Shown in pieces: positions 21,301 to 30,545 of a DNA stretch of 60,000 nucleotides. The DNA lies in assembly GCF_932526225.1 (NCBI RefSeq), contig NC_064042.1, forward strand, positions 14,025,040-14,085,039, given 5' to 3'. Every line of letters begins with the position of its first letter. The first letter of the stretch is position 1. Source of the DNA: Nematostella vectensis (Eukaryota > Cnidaria > Anthozoa > Actiniaria > Edwardsiidae). The notes below the pieces were generated by a model, which searched no databases, was not told where the DNA came from, and was given only the letters and a program-made list of their open reading frames with translations. A program made the position numbers and the translations under genes.

Positions 21301-24300
21301 AGTCTACTATAAATAAATCATGCGCAAATTAATGCAAACATACCAATGACAGTAAGAAAGGAAGCAGCAAAAACCGACCCAAGCTGATTGGATACAACGC
21401 ATCGGTACTCTCCAGCATCTCCAAGGGTGAGCTGACTGATCCGGAGTCTTGCCAAGGGTCCAGTGGTGATAATGACTCTGGAACCGTTTCTCAATACTCT
21501 CATGCTATCATCCCTTTTAATCCATTGTACTGAGGGAGAAGGGGAACCGTCCACACGGCATGTGAACACAGCATCACCAGACTCTTGAACTGTCTGATTC
21601 AGAGGCTTTCGCAGGATGTTAGGAAGGGTGTCGGCTGCACCTGTTGAAAGTAGTTATCAGAAGGTAATGAGGGACAACTTTACCCACAACTGTAGCCGTT
21701 GCCTAATTGCTCTAGATTACCAATTGAATGGGGTCTTGTGCAGACATCTGCACTGTGCTGCCTCACAGTCTTCATAAAATGGAGAAGTGTTACTATATTA
21801 ATGCAACTTTGGTTATGTGGCAAAGTATAGTACAAACACTGAAAATAAGCTCCAGATTGGCTAGCACGATTTGTGAGATGGTACCAGCATTAAACATAGG
21901 CATTTAAGCCACTGGGAGTACACAGCCCCCAATCGATAATGTTTAAAAGCAAGTCCCATTATTCTTTCAAAAGCAGGAAATGTGGCATGCTAACAATACT
22001 TACGCCAGACAGTGAGCATAGCACGGGCGGAGCTTGCACCAAGACCAGCAGGGCTCAGAGCAGAGCAGACATACTCCCCCTCATCTTCTTTCTTTACAGA
22101 AGATATCCTCAACTCGCCGTTGCTACTGACAAAAAACCTTCCATAGTCTTGCATGGGAAACATGGGCTGTCCTTTGCTCTTCTTCTCCCAGAATATGGTG
22201 GGGAGAGGGGAGCCCGTTGCCTTGCATGTGAACAGAGCGGTGTTACCCTCCACGATGACCACATCCTTAGGCCTCTGAATGATCTCTGGCTTGGCTGGTA
22301 AAAAGTAATGTATCATCAGATTTGGGTTTAACGCACCATGGAGTGGTATATAAGTTTTTTGCTTATCATTAATGGTTAAAGGATCAAGCTTTGCTTATTG
22401 ACAAGATTCCAACCATGCAGTCATAATACTTATCGCTATTTAAATTAAACAAAAATTAAAATACATTAAAAAATTAAATTATCTTATTAAATTATTAATT
22501 TGCCATATAAACCACTTGACAAACATACAAAAAAATTGGTCAAGGAAGTTTTTTCCAATAGAAAATTATATATTTTGGACTGTAATTATTATTATCACTC
22601 TTACCTAATTTGATTACAGGAAAGCTTGTTAAACCCTAATTAATCACTTATCCCTTGATTAATCCCGTTTATATTGTCATTTTGTATAAATCAACTCACA
22701 TACTATCACAAATCTCGCAATTTGATGAGCTCCCGTACTCACTATCTATTGAGCCATAGACAGTGAGTAGTGAAAAAGCCGGTGAAAGAGACGAGAAAGG
22801 TTGATTCAAATTCGAGAAATTTGGTTCATAATCTTTTCTAGTAAATGAATTTTCCATCCTTACAAAAGGACACTAACAGTTACAAAGACTGCAAGGTTTT
22901 GAAGCTAGAGTTTTTTAATTTTGGTTTATCTGCGCACATAATCTAATTGTTAAATATAGTTTACTCTTGTTGAATATGATTACATTATACTGTAGGTGTT
23001 ATGGATACAACAGATTAACGGTAGAGAAGAAATGGGAGTGGTGTAGTAGGGAAATCATTAAGTAATGTCAATTCATGTACAGTACTTGCAAATGAATGTG
23101 TGAGTGCTTCATGCTAATCTGTGTGATAAAAGGTATGGAAGAGGGGTAGGTTATGGATGGGCATAAATACGTGAGTGCCAGACTTATGGTTATGGATGGG
23201 CATAAATACATGAGTGCCAGACTTATCAACTTGTGTAATAAAAGATGTAATAAGAAGTGTAAGAGCATGAATGTGTAAATGTGTCAGGCTACTTCAAAGT
23301 AGGAGAGATGAACAAATGAATGTGTCAGTGTAATGTTTGTGTCACATATAGGGGGGGGGGGGGGGGGGTTTACAGAATATATGAGTATGTTGAATATGGA
23401 TGCCATGATAACCAGTGTAATAAGGCATTAGATTGGCATCATAATAACCAATGAAAAAAAGAATTAGATGGATTTAGGGTTATGAATGAATATGAATGTG
23501 TCTAATAATGCTATGATACTTTGTGAATTAAAAAAAATGAGATGGTACGTCAGGGTTATGAATGGATAATGATGCCATGATACTTTGTGAAATAAGGCAT
23601 TAGATGGTACGTCAGGGTTATGAATGGATAATGATGCCATGATACTTTGTGAAATAAGGCATTAGATGGGACGTCAGGGTTATGAATGAATAATGATGCC
23701 ATGATACTTTGTGAAATAAGACATTAGATGGGATGTCAGGGTTATGAATGAATAATGATGCCATGATACTTTGTGAAATAAGGCATTAGATGGGATGTCA
23801 GGGTTATGAATGAATAATGATGCCATGATACTTTGTGAAATAAGGCATTAGATGGGACGTCAGGGTTATGAATGGATAATGATGCCATGATACTTTGTGA
23901 AATAAGGCATTAGATAGGACGTCAGGGTTATGAATGAATAACGATGCCATGATACTTTGTGAAATAAGGCATTAGATGGGACGTCAGGGTTATGAATGAA
24001 TAATGATGCCATGATACTTTGTGAAATAAGGCATTAGATGGTACGTCAGGGTTATGAATGAATAATGATGCCATGATACTTTGTGAAATAAGGCATTAGA
24101 TGGGATGTCAGGGTTATGAATGAATAATGATGCCATGATACTTTGTGAAATAAGGCATTAGATGGGACGTCAGGGTTATGAATGGATGATGCCATGATAC
24201 TTTGTGAAATAAGGCATTAGATGGGACGTCAGGGTTATGAATGGATAATGATGCCATGATACTTTGTGAAATAAGGCATTAGATGGGACGTCAGGGTTAT

Positions 24301-27300
24301 GAATGAATAATGATGCCATGATACTTTGTGAAATAAGGCATTAGATGGGATGTCAGGGTTATGAATGAATAATGATGCCATGATACTTTGTGAAATAAGG
24401 CATTAGATGGGACGTCAGGGTTATGAATGGATAATGATGCCATGATACTTTGTGAAATAAGGCATTAGATGGGACGTCAGGGTTATGAATGAATAATGAT
24501 GCCATGATACTTTGTGAAATAAGGCATTAGATGGGATGTCAGGGTTATGAATGGATAATGATGCCATGATACTTTGTGAAATAAGGCATTAGATGGGACG
24601 TCAGGGTTATGAATGGATAATGATGCCATGATACTTTGTGAAATAAGGCATTAGATAGGACGTCAGGGTTATGAATGGATAATGATGCCAGGATACTTTG
24701 TGAAATAAGGCATTAGATGGGACGTCAGGGTTATGAATGGATAATGATGCCATGATACTTTGTGAAGTAAGGCATTAGATGGGATGTCAGGGTTATGAAT
24801 GGATAATGATGCCATGATACTTTGTGAAATAAGGCATTAGATAGGACGTCAGGGTTATGAATGGATAATGATGCCATGATACTTTGTGAAATAAGGCATG
24901 AGATGGGACGTCAGGGTTATGAATGGATAATGATGCCATGATACTTTGTGAAATAAGGCATTAGATGGGACGTCAGGGTTATGAATGAATAATGATGCCA
25001 TGATACTTTGTGAAATAAGGCATTAGATGGGACGTCAGGGTTATGAATGGATAATGATGCCATGATACTTTGTGAAGTAAGGCATTAGATGGTACGTCAG
25101 GGTTATGAATGGATAATGATGCCATGATACTTTGTGAAATAAGGCATTAGATAGGACGTCAGGGTTATGAATGGATAATGATGCCATGATACTTTGTGAA
25201 ATAAGGCATTAGATGGGACGTCAGGGTTATGAATGGATAATGATGCCATGATACTTTGTGAAATAAGGCATTAGATGGGATGTCAGGGTTATGAATGGAT
25301 AATGATGCCATGATACTTTGTGAAATAAGGCATTAGATGGGACGTCAGGGTTATGAATGGATAATGATGCCATGATACTTTGTGAAATAAGGCATTAGAT
25401 AGGACGTCAGGGTTATGAATGGATAATGATGCCATGATACTTTGTGAAATAAGGCATTAGATGGGACGTCAGGGTTATGAATGGATAATGATGCCATGAT
25501 ACTTTGTGAAGTAAGGCATTAGATGGGATGTCAGGGTTATGAATGGATAATGATGCCATGATACTTTGTGAAATAAGGCATTAGATGGGACGTCAGGGTT
25601 ATGAATGAATAATGATGCCATGATACTTTGTGAAATAAGGCATGAGATGGGACGTCAGGGTTATGAATGGATAATGATGCCATGATACTTTGTGAAATAA
25701 GGCATTAGATGGGACGTCAGGGTTATGAATGGATAATGATGCCATGATACTTTGTGAAATAAGGCATTAGATGGGATGTCAGGGTTATGAATGGATAATG
25801 ATGCCATGATACTTTGTGAAATAAGGCATTAGATGGGACGTCAGGGTTATGAATGAATAATGATGCCATGATACTTTGTGAAATAAGGCATTAGATGGGA
25901 CGTCAGGGTTATGAATGGATAATGATGCCATGATACTTTGTGAAATAAGGCATTAGATGGGACGTCAGGGTTATGAATGGATAATGATGCCATGATACTT
26001 TGTGAAGTAAGGCATTAGATGGGATGTCAGGGTTATGAATGGATAATGATGCCATGATACTTTGTGAAATAAGGCATTAGATGGGATGTCAGGGTTATGA
26101 ATGAATAATGATGCCATGATACTTTGTGAAATAAGGCATTAGATGGGACGTCAGGGTTATGAATGGATAATGATGCCATGATACTTTGTGAAATAAGGCA
26201 TGAGATGGGATGTCAGGGTTATGAATGGATAATGATGCCATGATACTTTGTGAAATAAGGCATTAGATGGGACGTCAGGGTTATGAATGAATAATGATGC
26301 CATGATACTTTGTGAAATAAGACATTAGATGGGACGTCAGGGTTATGAATGGATAATGATGCCATGATACTTTGTGAAATAAGGCATTAGATGGGACGTC
26401 AGGGTTATGAATGGATAATGATGCCATGATACTTTGTGAAATAAGGCATTAGATGGGACGTCAGGGTTATGAATGGATAATGATGCCATGATACTTTGTG
26501 AAATAAGGCATTAGATGGGAAGAAGTGAGGGTTACCTTGTGGTTGAGTGGGAAGAACTCCTTCAACAAGAAACATTAAAGACAAATGGTTAATAAAAACA
26601 GACATCACCATGCATTGACAAGGGGTAAAGGGGGTTAGTGAAGAAGGGTTATACATATAGGCATCATCCGCAAAAATCATGAAAGACTTGCTATAAAAAG
26701 TGTCAGAACTACAGCCATGTACTGTATTAAAAAATACTTGCTACATAATACTGATAAAAGGGAAAGCTGGGAAAGCCTGCTTTTGACTATAAAAAGAGAG
26801 TGCAGTGACATTAGACACAGACATGTGTGTTGAAATTACACAAACAAAGTGAAGGAGACAAAGAGGGGAAAAAAAGAAATTATTCTGTCCCTTTCTTCTA
26901 TGCTCTTTGAGTCACTGATTTCCACATGTATGGTAAAGGGACTTACTGCTCCCTTTTCTGCTCCCTATTCTATCTTTTCTTATTTCACTAGTTAAAACAG
27001 TGAAATGGTACTTACTTTGGACTTCCAGCTTTGCTGAAACACTCAATACCCCTGACTCAAGTGGCACGCTGCACACGTACTCCCCAGCATCTCCTGGCTG
27101 TATTGAAGACAGCTGCAGTTCACCTGACTGGGTGGTCACATAACGATTGAGCGGCAAGTCTCCACCTTTCTTCTGCCATCTCACGGCCGCCTGGGGACCA
27201 TCTCGGTACTGGCAGCTAAAACTGGTGGACTGGCCGGAGATGACAGTGATCTGCTTGGGATCTATAGATAGCGCTGTAGTGGGAGATTCTTAAATAGAAT

Positions 27301-30300
27301 AAAAACAGAAGATTAGAAAAAAAAAAAAAACAATGAAAACAGGAGATAAGAAAATGATAGCAAATGATAAGATAGCCTGTTAGCCTGGGTTATTCGGAAA
27401 TGTTTTGTTTTTGAATATTGGGAATTCTGAGACATGCACGAAGGCTGAGATGCACTGGGGAGAAAGCCTAATGCCACCACAAGCCCCATAGCTTGCAGTA
27501 TTACATTTCTTCACCTTTAATGGTAACTGTAGCAACACGACTCTTCCTTCGCCCCACAGCATTGGCCGCCACACACTGGTACGTCCCCATGTCCGCTTTC
27601 TGTGCTATGGAGATGACCAAGTTGCCAGGCGATACTTTCTGGATGCGTACACCATCTGGGACATAAGCCTTGGTGTTCTTGAGCCAGGTCACAGTGGGTG
27701 CTGGACGGCCCTTGGGTGGGTTGCACTTCAGGATTGCTCGGTTACCAATTGTGATTGATAGGTCTTTTGGTTCAGCACGGAACTTTGATCTCAAAACTAT
27801 GCACACAAAATAATTGGACAATTATTCTATTTTATTTTATTTTATTAGCTTTACATATGTACTACACTACAAACAAACACAGTTTAAATTGTAAAGAACA
27901 TAATATATATCACTTTAATATATATCATTTTGTGTGCTTTTTAAAAGAAGTAGTCTTGGGATTAACAAGATTGTATTTTAGGCTTTCGTAAAAACTGGAA
28001 AGCTTTGAGGGTAGGGGGCAATAGATTATGAGGTGCCGAAATAGTGTCTTTTCTTATAAAAGAATTTATAAATCTCCCCTAAGAATATGGTGGCTGCATG
28101 CCTGACATGGAAAAATTCACTTATCCATCTAAGTAATGTTGGCTTTTTTTTACAGTGGATAGGTGAGAACCTATATCATTATAAAAACAAACAAAACCTT
28201 AAAAAAAGGTTCCAAAACCTAGAATGTCTCTCTGTTTAGTGGCCAGCGAGGTTGAGATGAGGCTCTGGCCTCTCGAATCGCTATTTCGACTTCAGCTAGG
28301 TTCAGAATCTGAACTTGGTCGCCGATTGGCCAATTGACACGTGGTCATGGAAACCAAGAAATTCTGACAGTTTTCTATTGTATTTTCGCTTCAAGTTCAA
28401 AAGGTCAAAACCGGTTTTTAGTTCTTGTTGTTCGCAATAACAAACATCTAAATGAATGAAGTAGATAAGCAATATATTTTTTGATCACAATTTTCATAGT
28501 ACTTTGCAGTCCAAATGAGTTACAGGATTTACCAGTATTAAAAATGTAAAGTATGTTCAAAAGGAGTCTCTTGATGATTCATCAAGCGGTGAGATGTCTT
28601 CTCTGTGCTGCCGACCGGCTACGAGAAACCTCCAGCTTATTCCCAAAGTTTGCTCTTGCCTCAACGATGGTGGATTTAACTATCCCAAGCAAGCAATTGT
28701 ACTGGTCATTTGCCCCTTGAGTTTTTTGATAGACTCATTTCGAGGATAACTGCGAGCTTATCCGCGATTTTTCCTCCTTGAAGCGCTTTCATTCCGAGAA
28801 AATGTTTTATTCCAGACCTCCTATGCACAGATTCTTGTCACTAACTTTACAGTAATGATCCCATGGGTTTACAGTTGAATGTTGTTGTTTTTAAATCGGG
28901 TTTTCATGTGCTTTTCATACTCGTAAATTCGTTTTCCCGAGCGAAGAGATGTTTACATCTAAGGAAGCACTGCGTCAAACTGACACATGCTAATCACAAA
29001 ACGTTAACATGGAAGTGAGGCAGAAGCCGAAATAGCGCTTCGAGAGGCCAGAGCCTCATTTCAACCTCGCTGGCCACTAAACAGAGAGACGTTAGAGGCT
29101 CTGAAACCAGGGTATACCAAGAACAGCTGCTATTAAAAATAGCATGATTACGTTGCTTACCTCCAACTTCCAGAGTAGCATTTTTACTAAAGGCCTTGCC
29201 AGCACTGTTCTCTGCAACACACTGGTACACCCCACTGTCGGATTTTCTCTTTTTATTGATTACCCTGAGGAATGTCAAGTCGCCGTTCGGCATAATAAAC
29301 CGGCGATTTTCTGAGTCTTCCCCATCAGTGGGCACAATGCGACCATCCTTTAGCCAGTAGATTTTTGGCTTGGGTGAGCCAGTTGCTCGGCACCGAAGGT
29401 CTGTAGGTTGGTTCCTTGAGGCAACAATGTCAGATGGGTCTAAGGTTATTACTGGCTTGGTATCTGAAATATGAAATTATAAAGAGATGTTAATTAATTA
29501 CTAAGTAGCCTGATTGCAGGTGGTACTCGGTGTTATCTTTGCTGAAAACCCTCTCCGTGATTGGGCGCCATGTTGTATTTTAAGCCTGTGGTTCTTGGTG
29601 GTGAGCGCAAAGTGTTATCCTTGTAACATTTCAGTAACCACCCTGACAAAGGACTGCAATGTCCGAAATGTTGGAACGTTTCAACTTTTGTTTTGTCTGT
29701 TTTCCCCATACTTTTATGCATATTCTGTAGACATTGCATCCAATCTGAACCAGAGACATAGCTGTCGAAGGTTTACACTTTTCTGCCTAGAATAAGGCCC
29801 AGTATGTATGAGAATAAGAATGTGTAATCAGAGTGCACATGGATGTTTGATGTACGGACACTCTGAAAAAATGGCCACACTGGCCTCTTAGAAAAGACAT
29901 TACATAAAAAGCAGGCAACACATTGACATAAAGTATGAAGCTTGACATGGTGTCTTTTTTTCCCCCTGATCACTACATTTTGGATTCATATCCGTCATTC
30001 TCAACCTATGTACAGTACGGGTTGCAATTTCTTGAAGTTTTTTGATAAAAGACCAAATGCAGTTACTGTATAAATGTATGTAATGTAAAACAAAACAAGC
30101 AAGTTTATTAAGCGATCTTAAGTTGAAAAAAAATTCCCAAAATCCAAGAAAAAAACTGGATAGAGATGACCCCCCACACATTCTTTTAATGACCATCCAG
30201 TACTGTATATAGACAGATCTCGACAACATATAAATATGTTATTCCCAGCCTTTATATTAATATTTTAACACAATAATATTGTAACACAGTACCAAAACAA

Positions 30301-30506
30301 TACATCGATCATCATTTCTTTTCCCACTTTCCTTTTTTTTCAAGTTGTCCCTTGATACCAATTTTTGGATATTTTCAACTTTACATGATCCTTTAATGAG
30401 TTTGTAAACAATGCACTTCTGTACCTTGTGCACTTGACAGATGGACAGTAAGGGTGATTAGGGCCACAAGGAGTGCCCCGCCCTTGAGGCGTGGTGCCAG
30501 CGGCAT
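11458..30506 (-). CDS. ROBO: ROBO, Roundabout axon-guidance receptor (17 coding exons)
   Basis: Exons in mRNA order: 30506-30425, 29463-29161, 27796-27515, 27288-27016, 22294-22004, 21640-21344, 20288-20036, 19156-18910, 18616-18382, 17980-17750, 17144-16920, 16497-16345, 15978-15782, 15341-15195, 14301-13962, 13449-13316, 12345-11458. All introns are GT-AG, phases agree throughout, and the sum of 4578 nt is exactly 1526 codons, giving 1525 aa. Order: signal peptide (1-27), five Ig domains (28-509), two FN3 (about 510-754), TM (about 796-816), long cytoplasmic tail. Ig order and sequence, a TM preceded by RQPWFIAVLGG, the tail motif WADLLPPPPSHPP (CC2, Ena/VASP binding) and FFTDADFANAV near the C-terminus identify Roundabout, the Slit receptor. 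Vertebrate and fly ROBO usually have three FN3 domains; the third is missing here. The tail carries two PPxY motifs. The gene's introns hold several repeats. Confidence 0.93.
12757..12942. mobile_element. MITE-like element, 186 bp
   Basis: Starts GGTTCTCACTAGGACG and ends with the imperfect inverse (CGTCCAAGTGAGAACC). The terminal 22 bp match at about 18 positions. The interior is GC-rich with many CGCAAGCG-like words and further AGTGAGAA/ATCGG copies, so subterminal repeats are present. It has no coding capacity. A clean target duplication was not found. A non-autonomous DNA transposon is the simplest reading. Confidence 0.6.
12943..13174 (+). repeat. Dispersed repeat family, copy 1
   Basis: Begins GACAGTGCTGAATAACG and shares nearly its whole length with the reverse complement of 58287-58525 (for example CACAATCGTAGTGTTGAATC and AGGCTGACTTCAGTCGCTG). 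It is about 232 bp, non-coding, and directly abuts the MITE. Confidence 0.8.
13316..13449 (-). CDS. ROBO: ROBO exon 16, GxS/T repeats continued
   Basis: 134 nt, phase 1 to 0. Continues the triplet run across the intron (GMS, GKT, GMS, GVT, GDS, GMS) and then a basic/Ser-rich segment ending at CCAGG|GTAAG. Confidence 0.78.
13450..13961. other. ROBO intron 15
   Basis: 512 bp of AT-rich intron. No repeat, RNA or extra exon seen. Confidence 0.7.
13962..14301 (-). CDS. ROBO: ROBO exon 15, CC2 motif and GxT repeats
   Basis: 340 nt, phase 0 to 1. AILNWADLLPPPPSHPPP (about residues 1119-1136) is the family's CC2 Ena/VASP-EVH1 ligand. Next come Pro/Ser runs and eleven Gly-x-Thr/Ser triplets. The frame and motif placement make this exon secure. 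Confidence 0.88.
14380..15190. repeat. 60-bp tandem array derived from the ROBO exon-14 donor
   Basis: About 13 copies, mostly 60 bp with a few shorter. On the minus strand each reads AGAACATCGATAAGGAAG, a spacer, AAG or CAG, then GTAATGGCACATCCCATATG. The authentic junction reads AGAACATCGATGAGGAAG, spacer, CAG|GTAGGCACATTACATATG. The unit is therefore about 30 nt of exon end plus about 30 nt of intron start. Most copies keep GT at the donor position (TACCTT or TACCTGC on the plus strand); the copies near 14721 and 15014 have AT instead. The array fills the intron between exons 14 and 15. Long plus-strand frames here arise from the 60-nt period. Confidence 0.9.
15195..15341 (-). CDS. ROBO: ROBO exon 14, cytoplasmic, first PPxY
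   Basis: 147 nt, phase 0 to 0. Contains TDPPPTYEAVLKE, a PPxY motif at about residues 1046-1049, and ends NIDEEGKETVQ at CAG|GTAGG. The last 30 nt plus the first 30 nt of the intron are the source of the 60-bp tandem array that follows. Confidence 0.8.
15342..15781. other. ROBO intron 13
   Basis: 440 bp of AT-rich intron with short A-runs. Nothing else seen. Confidence 0.7.
15782..15978 (-). CDS. ROBO: ROBO exon 13, cytoplasmic
   Basis: 197 nt, phase 1 to 0. Ser/Lys/Asp-rich, low complexity. Included on a good acceptor (CTAG|G), a good donor (AAG|GTAGG), full openness and matching phase. Confidence 0.75.
15979..16344. other. ROBO intron 12
   Basis: 366 bp of AT-rich intron without distinct structure. 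Confidence 0.7.
16345..16497 (-). CDS. ROBO: ROBO exon 12, cytoplasmic
   Basis: 153 nt, phase 1 to 1. Polar, ending in QYREIVNKSSKFADFVEAG. Its single tyrosine is a possible phosphosite. Confidence 0.8.
16498..16919. other. ROBO intron 11
   Basis: 422 bp of intron, nothing distinctive. Confidence 0.7.
16920..17144 (-). CDS. ROBO: ROBO exon 11, proximal cytoplasmic tail
   Basis: 225 nt, phase 1 to 1. Encodes MTLWMDQTQPTDVSHLANN and a Ser/Cys/Arg-rich run. No tyrosine motif of the vertebrate CC1 type is seen in this exon. Confidence 0.8.
17145..17749. other. ROBO intron 10
   Basis: 605 bp of AT-rich intron, nothing distinctive. Confidence 0.7.
17750..17980 (-). CDS. ROBO: ROBO exon 10, transmembrane segment
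   Basis: 231 nt, phase 1 to 1. A Gly/Ser/Pro linker and a KVKAFVRQPW lead-in are followed by a 21-residue hydrophobic span (FIAVLGGVFWILLLVLVLLL) and a basic stop-transfer (RRRKRHKRAH). The RQPxFIA entry to the TM is typical of ROBO. Confidence 0.92.
17981..18381. other. ROBO intron 9
   Basis: 401 bp. I looked here for the missing third FN3 domain. The only frame (minus 17984-18205) has no FN3 features, and exon 9/10 phases already match. Confidence 0.7.
18382..18616 (-). CDS. ROBO: ROBO exon 9, end of FN3-2
   Basis: 235 nt, phase 0 to 1. GFYVHYKRHGE, YVLDGLQSNTSYVIRIQVFF and an acidic end (LSEDEG). The next exon goes straight to the juxtamembrane region, so no third FN3 is encoded. Confidence 0.87.
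18910..19156 (-). CDS. ROBO: ROBO exon 8, end of FN3-1 and start of FN3-2
   Basis: 247 nt, phase 2 to 0. YWVTGLQPGVRYMFAVRARS closes FN3-1 with the Leu-x-Pro-Gly/Tyr signature. After a linker, GKVYVRLHPMAHDKINITWK opens FN3-2, as in other ROBO proteins. Confidence 0.87.
19157..21343. other. ROBO introns 7 and 6 (flanking exon 7)
   Basis: Two AT-rich introns of 879 bp and 1055 bp on either side of exon 20036-20288. A plus-strand frame at 20411-20638 is Lys/Gln/Ser-rich and not convincing as a gene. No repeats were recognised. Confidence 0.6.
20036..20288 (-). CDS. ROBO: ROBO exon 7, first part of FN3-1
   Basis: 253 nt, phase 1 to 2. A Thr/Ser/Arg-rich linker is followed by IPDPPSDLIVDKNITQSAVL and LLWTSVSHPP, the A to C strands of an FN3 domain, and IVEYQKASDAGG. 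Confidence 0.87.
21344..21640 (-). CDS. ROBO: ROBO exon 6, Ig5
   Basis: 297 nt, phase 1 to 1, residues 411-509. The fifth Ig domain, with VFTCRVDGSPSPSVQW and AGEYRCVVSNQLG. It completes the five-Ig array expected of ROBO1/2/3-type receptors. Confidence 0.9.
22004..22294 (-). CDS. ROBO: ROBO exon 5, Ig4
   Basis: 291 nt, phase 1 to 1, residues 314-410. Ig domain with LFTCKATGSPLPTIFWEK and GEYVCSALSPAG. It is separated from exon 4 by the 4.7-kb intron that holds the 62-bp minisatellite. Confidence 0.9.
22295..27015. other. ROBO intron 4, minisatellite-bearing
   Basis: A 4.7-kb intron between Ig3 and Ig4 exons. It holds a 39-bp direct duplication near 23150-23230 (GGTTATGGATGGGCATAAAT twice), an 18-G run at 23351-23368, and the 62-bp minisatellite. 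The rest is AT-rich. Confidence 0.8.
23525..26520. repeat. 62-bp minisatellite, about 48 copies
   Basis: A highly homogeneous array of a 62-bp unit (GGCATTAGATGGGACGTCAG then GGTTATGAATGGATAATGAT and GCCATGATACTTTGTGAAAT). Copies differ mainly at the single CpG (GGGACGTC, GGGATGTC, GGTACGTC), at AATGGATAA versus AATGAATAA, and at AAATAA versus AAGTAA. Degenerate units extend left to about 23425. The period is not a multiple of three and the array lies wholly within an intron. Confidence 0.95.
27016..27288 (-). CDS. ROBO: ROBO exon 4, Ig3
   Basis: 273 nt, phase 1 to 1, residues 223-313. Ig fold with FSCQYRDG and AGEYVCSVP. The invariant tryptophan is present (VRWQKKGG). Confidence 0.9.
27515..27796 (-). 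CDS. ROBO: ROBO exon 3, Ig2
   Basis: 282 nt, phase 1 to 1, residues 129-222. VLRSKFRAEPKDLSITIG opens the domain, with cysteines in LKCNPPKGRPAPTVTW and GTYQCVAANAVG. The pattern is typical of ROBO Ig2. Confidence 0.9.
27797..29160. other. ROBO intron 2
   Basis: 1.36 kb of intron, most of it taken by the 866-bp inverted-repeat element at 28225-29090. The remainder is AT-rich with A/T runs. Confidence 0.7.
28225..29090. mobile_element. Non-autonomous DNA transposon with ~68-bp terminal inverted repeats
   Basis: The left end reads GTCTCTCTGTTTAGTGGCCA and the right end is its inverse (TGGCCACTAAACAGAGAGAC). The match runs about 68 bp, through TCTGGCCTCTCGAA and CGCTATTTCG, with three or four differences. 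The 730-bp interior has no open frame of note, so it cannot supply transposase. Flanks (CCTAGAAT left, GTTAGAGG right) show no clean target duplication. It sits in intron 2 of ROBO. Confidence 0.75.
29161..29463 (-). CDS. ROBO: ROBO exon 2, Ig1
   Basis: 303 nt, phase 1 to 1. Encodes the first Ig domain (residues 28-128) with both cysteines (DLRCRATGSPKPKIYW and SGVYQCVAENSAG). Ig1-Ig2 is the Slit-binding region of the family. Confidence 0.9.
29464..30424. other. ROBO intron 1
   Basis: 961 bp of AT-rich intron between the signal-peptide exon and Ig1. Nothing distinctive. Confidence 0.7.
30425..30506 (-). CDS. ROBO: ROBO coding exon 1, signal peptide
   Basis: ATG at 30506 begins MPLAPRLKGGALLVALITLT, a clear signal peptide with likely cleavage near residue 25-27. 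The donor is AAG|GTAC, phase 1. The mRNA-strand sequence TTGCAG at 30551-30546 is the likely acceptor, so this exon also holds about 39 nt of 5' UTR with two three-codon uORFs. Confidence 0.85.
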
Positions 30507-30545
30507 GGGTAGCTTGTTGACTCTCAATATGTCATAACATCATGA

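Noticed and set aside
23525-26520. CRISPR-like array
   Set aside because: Units are contiguous with no variable spacers, in an intron of an animal gene; a minisatellite.
26405-26680. 91-codon minus frame at the edge of the minisatellite
   Set aside because: Partly repeat-derived, no protein features.
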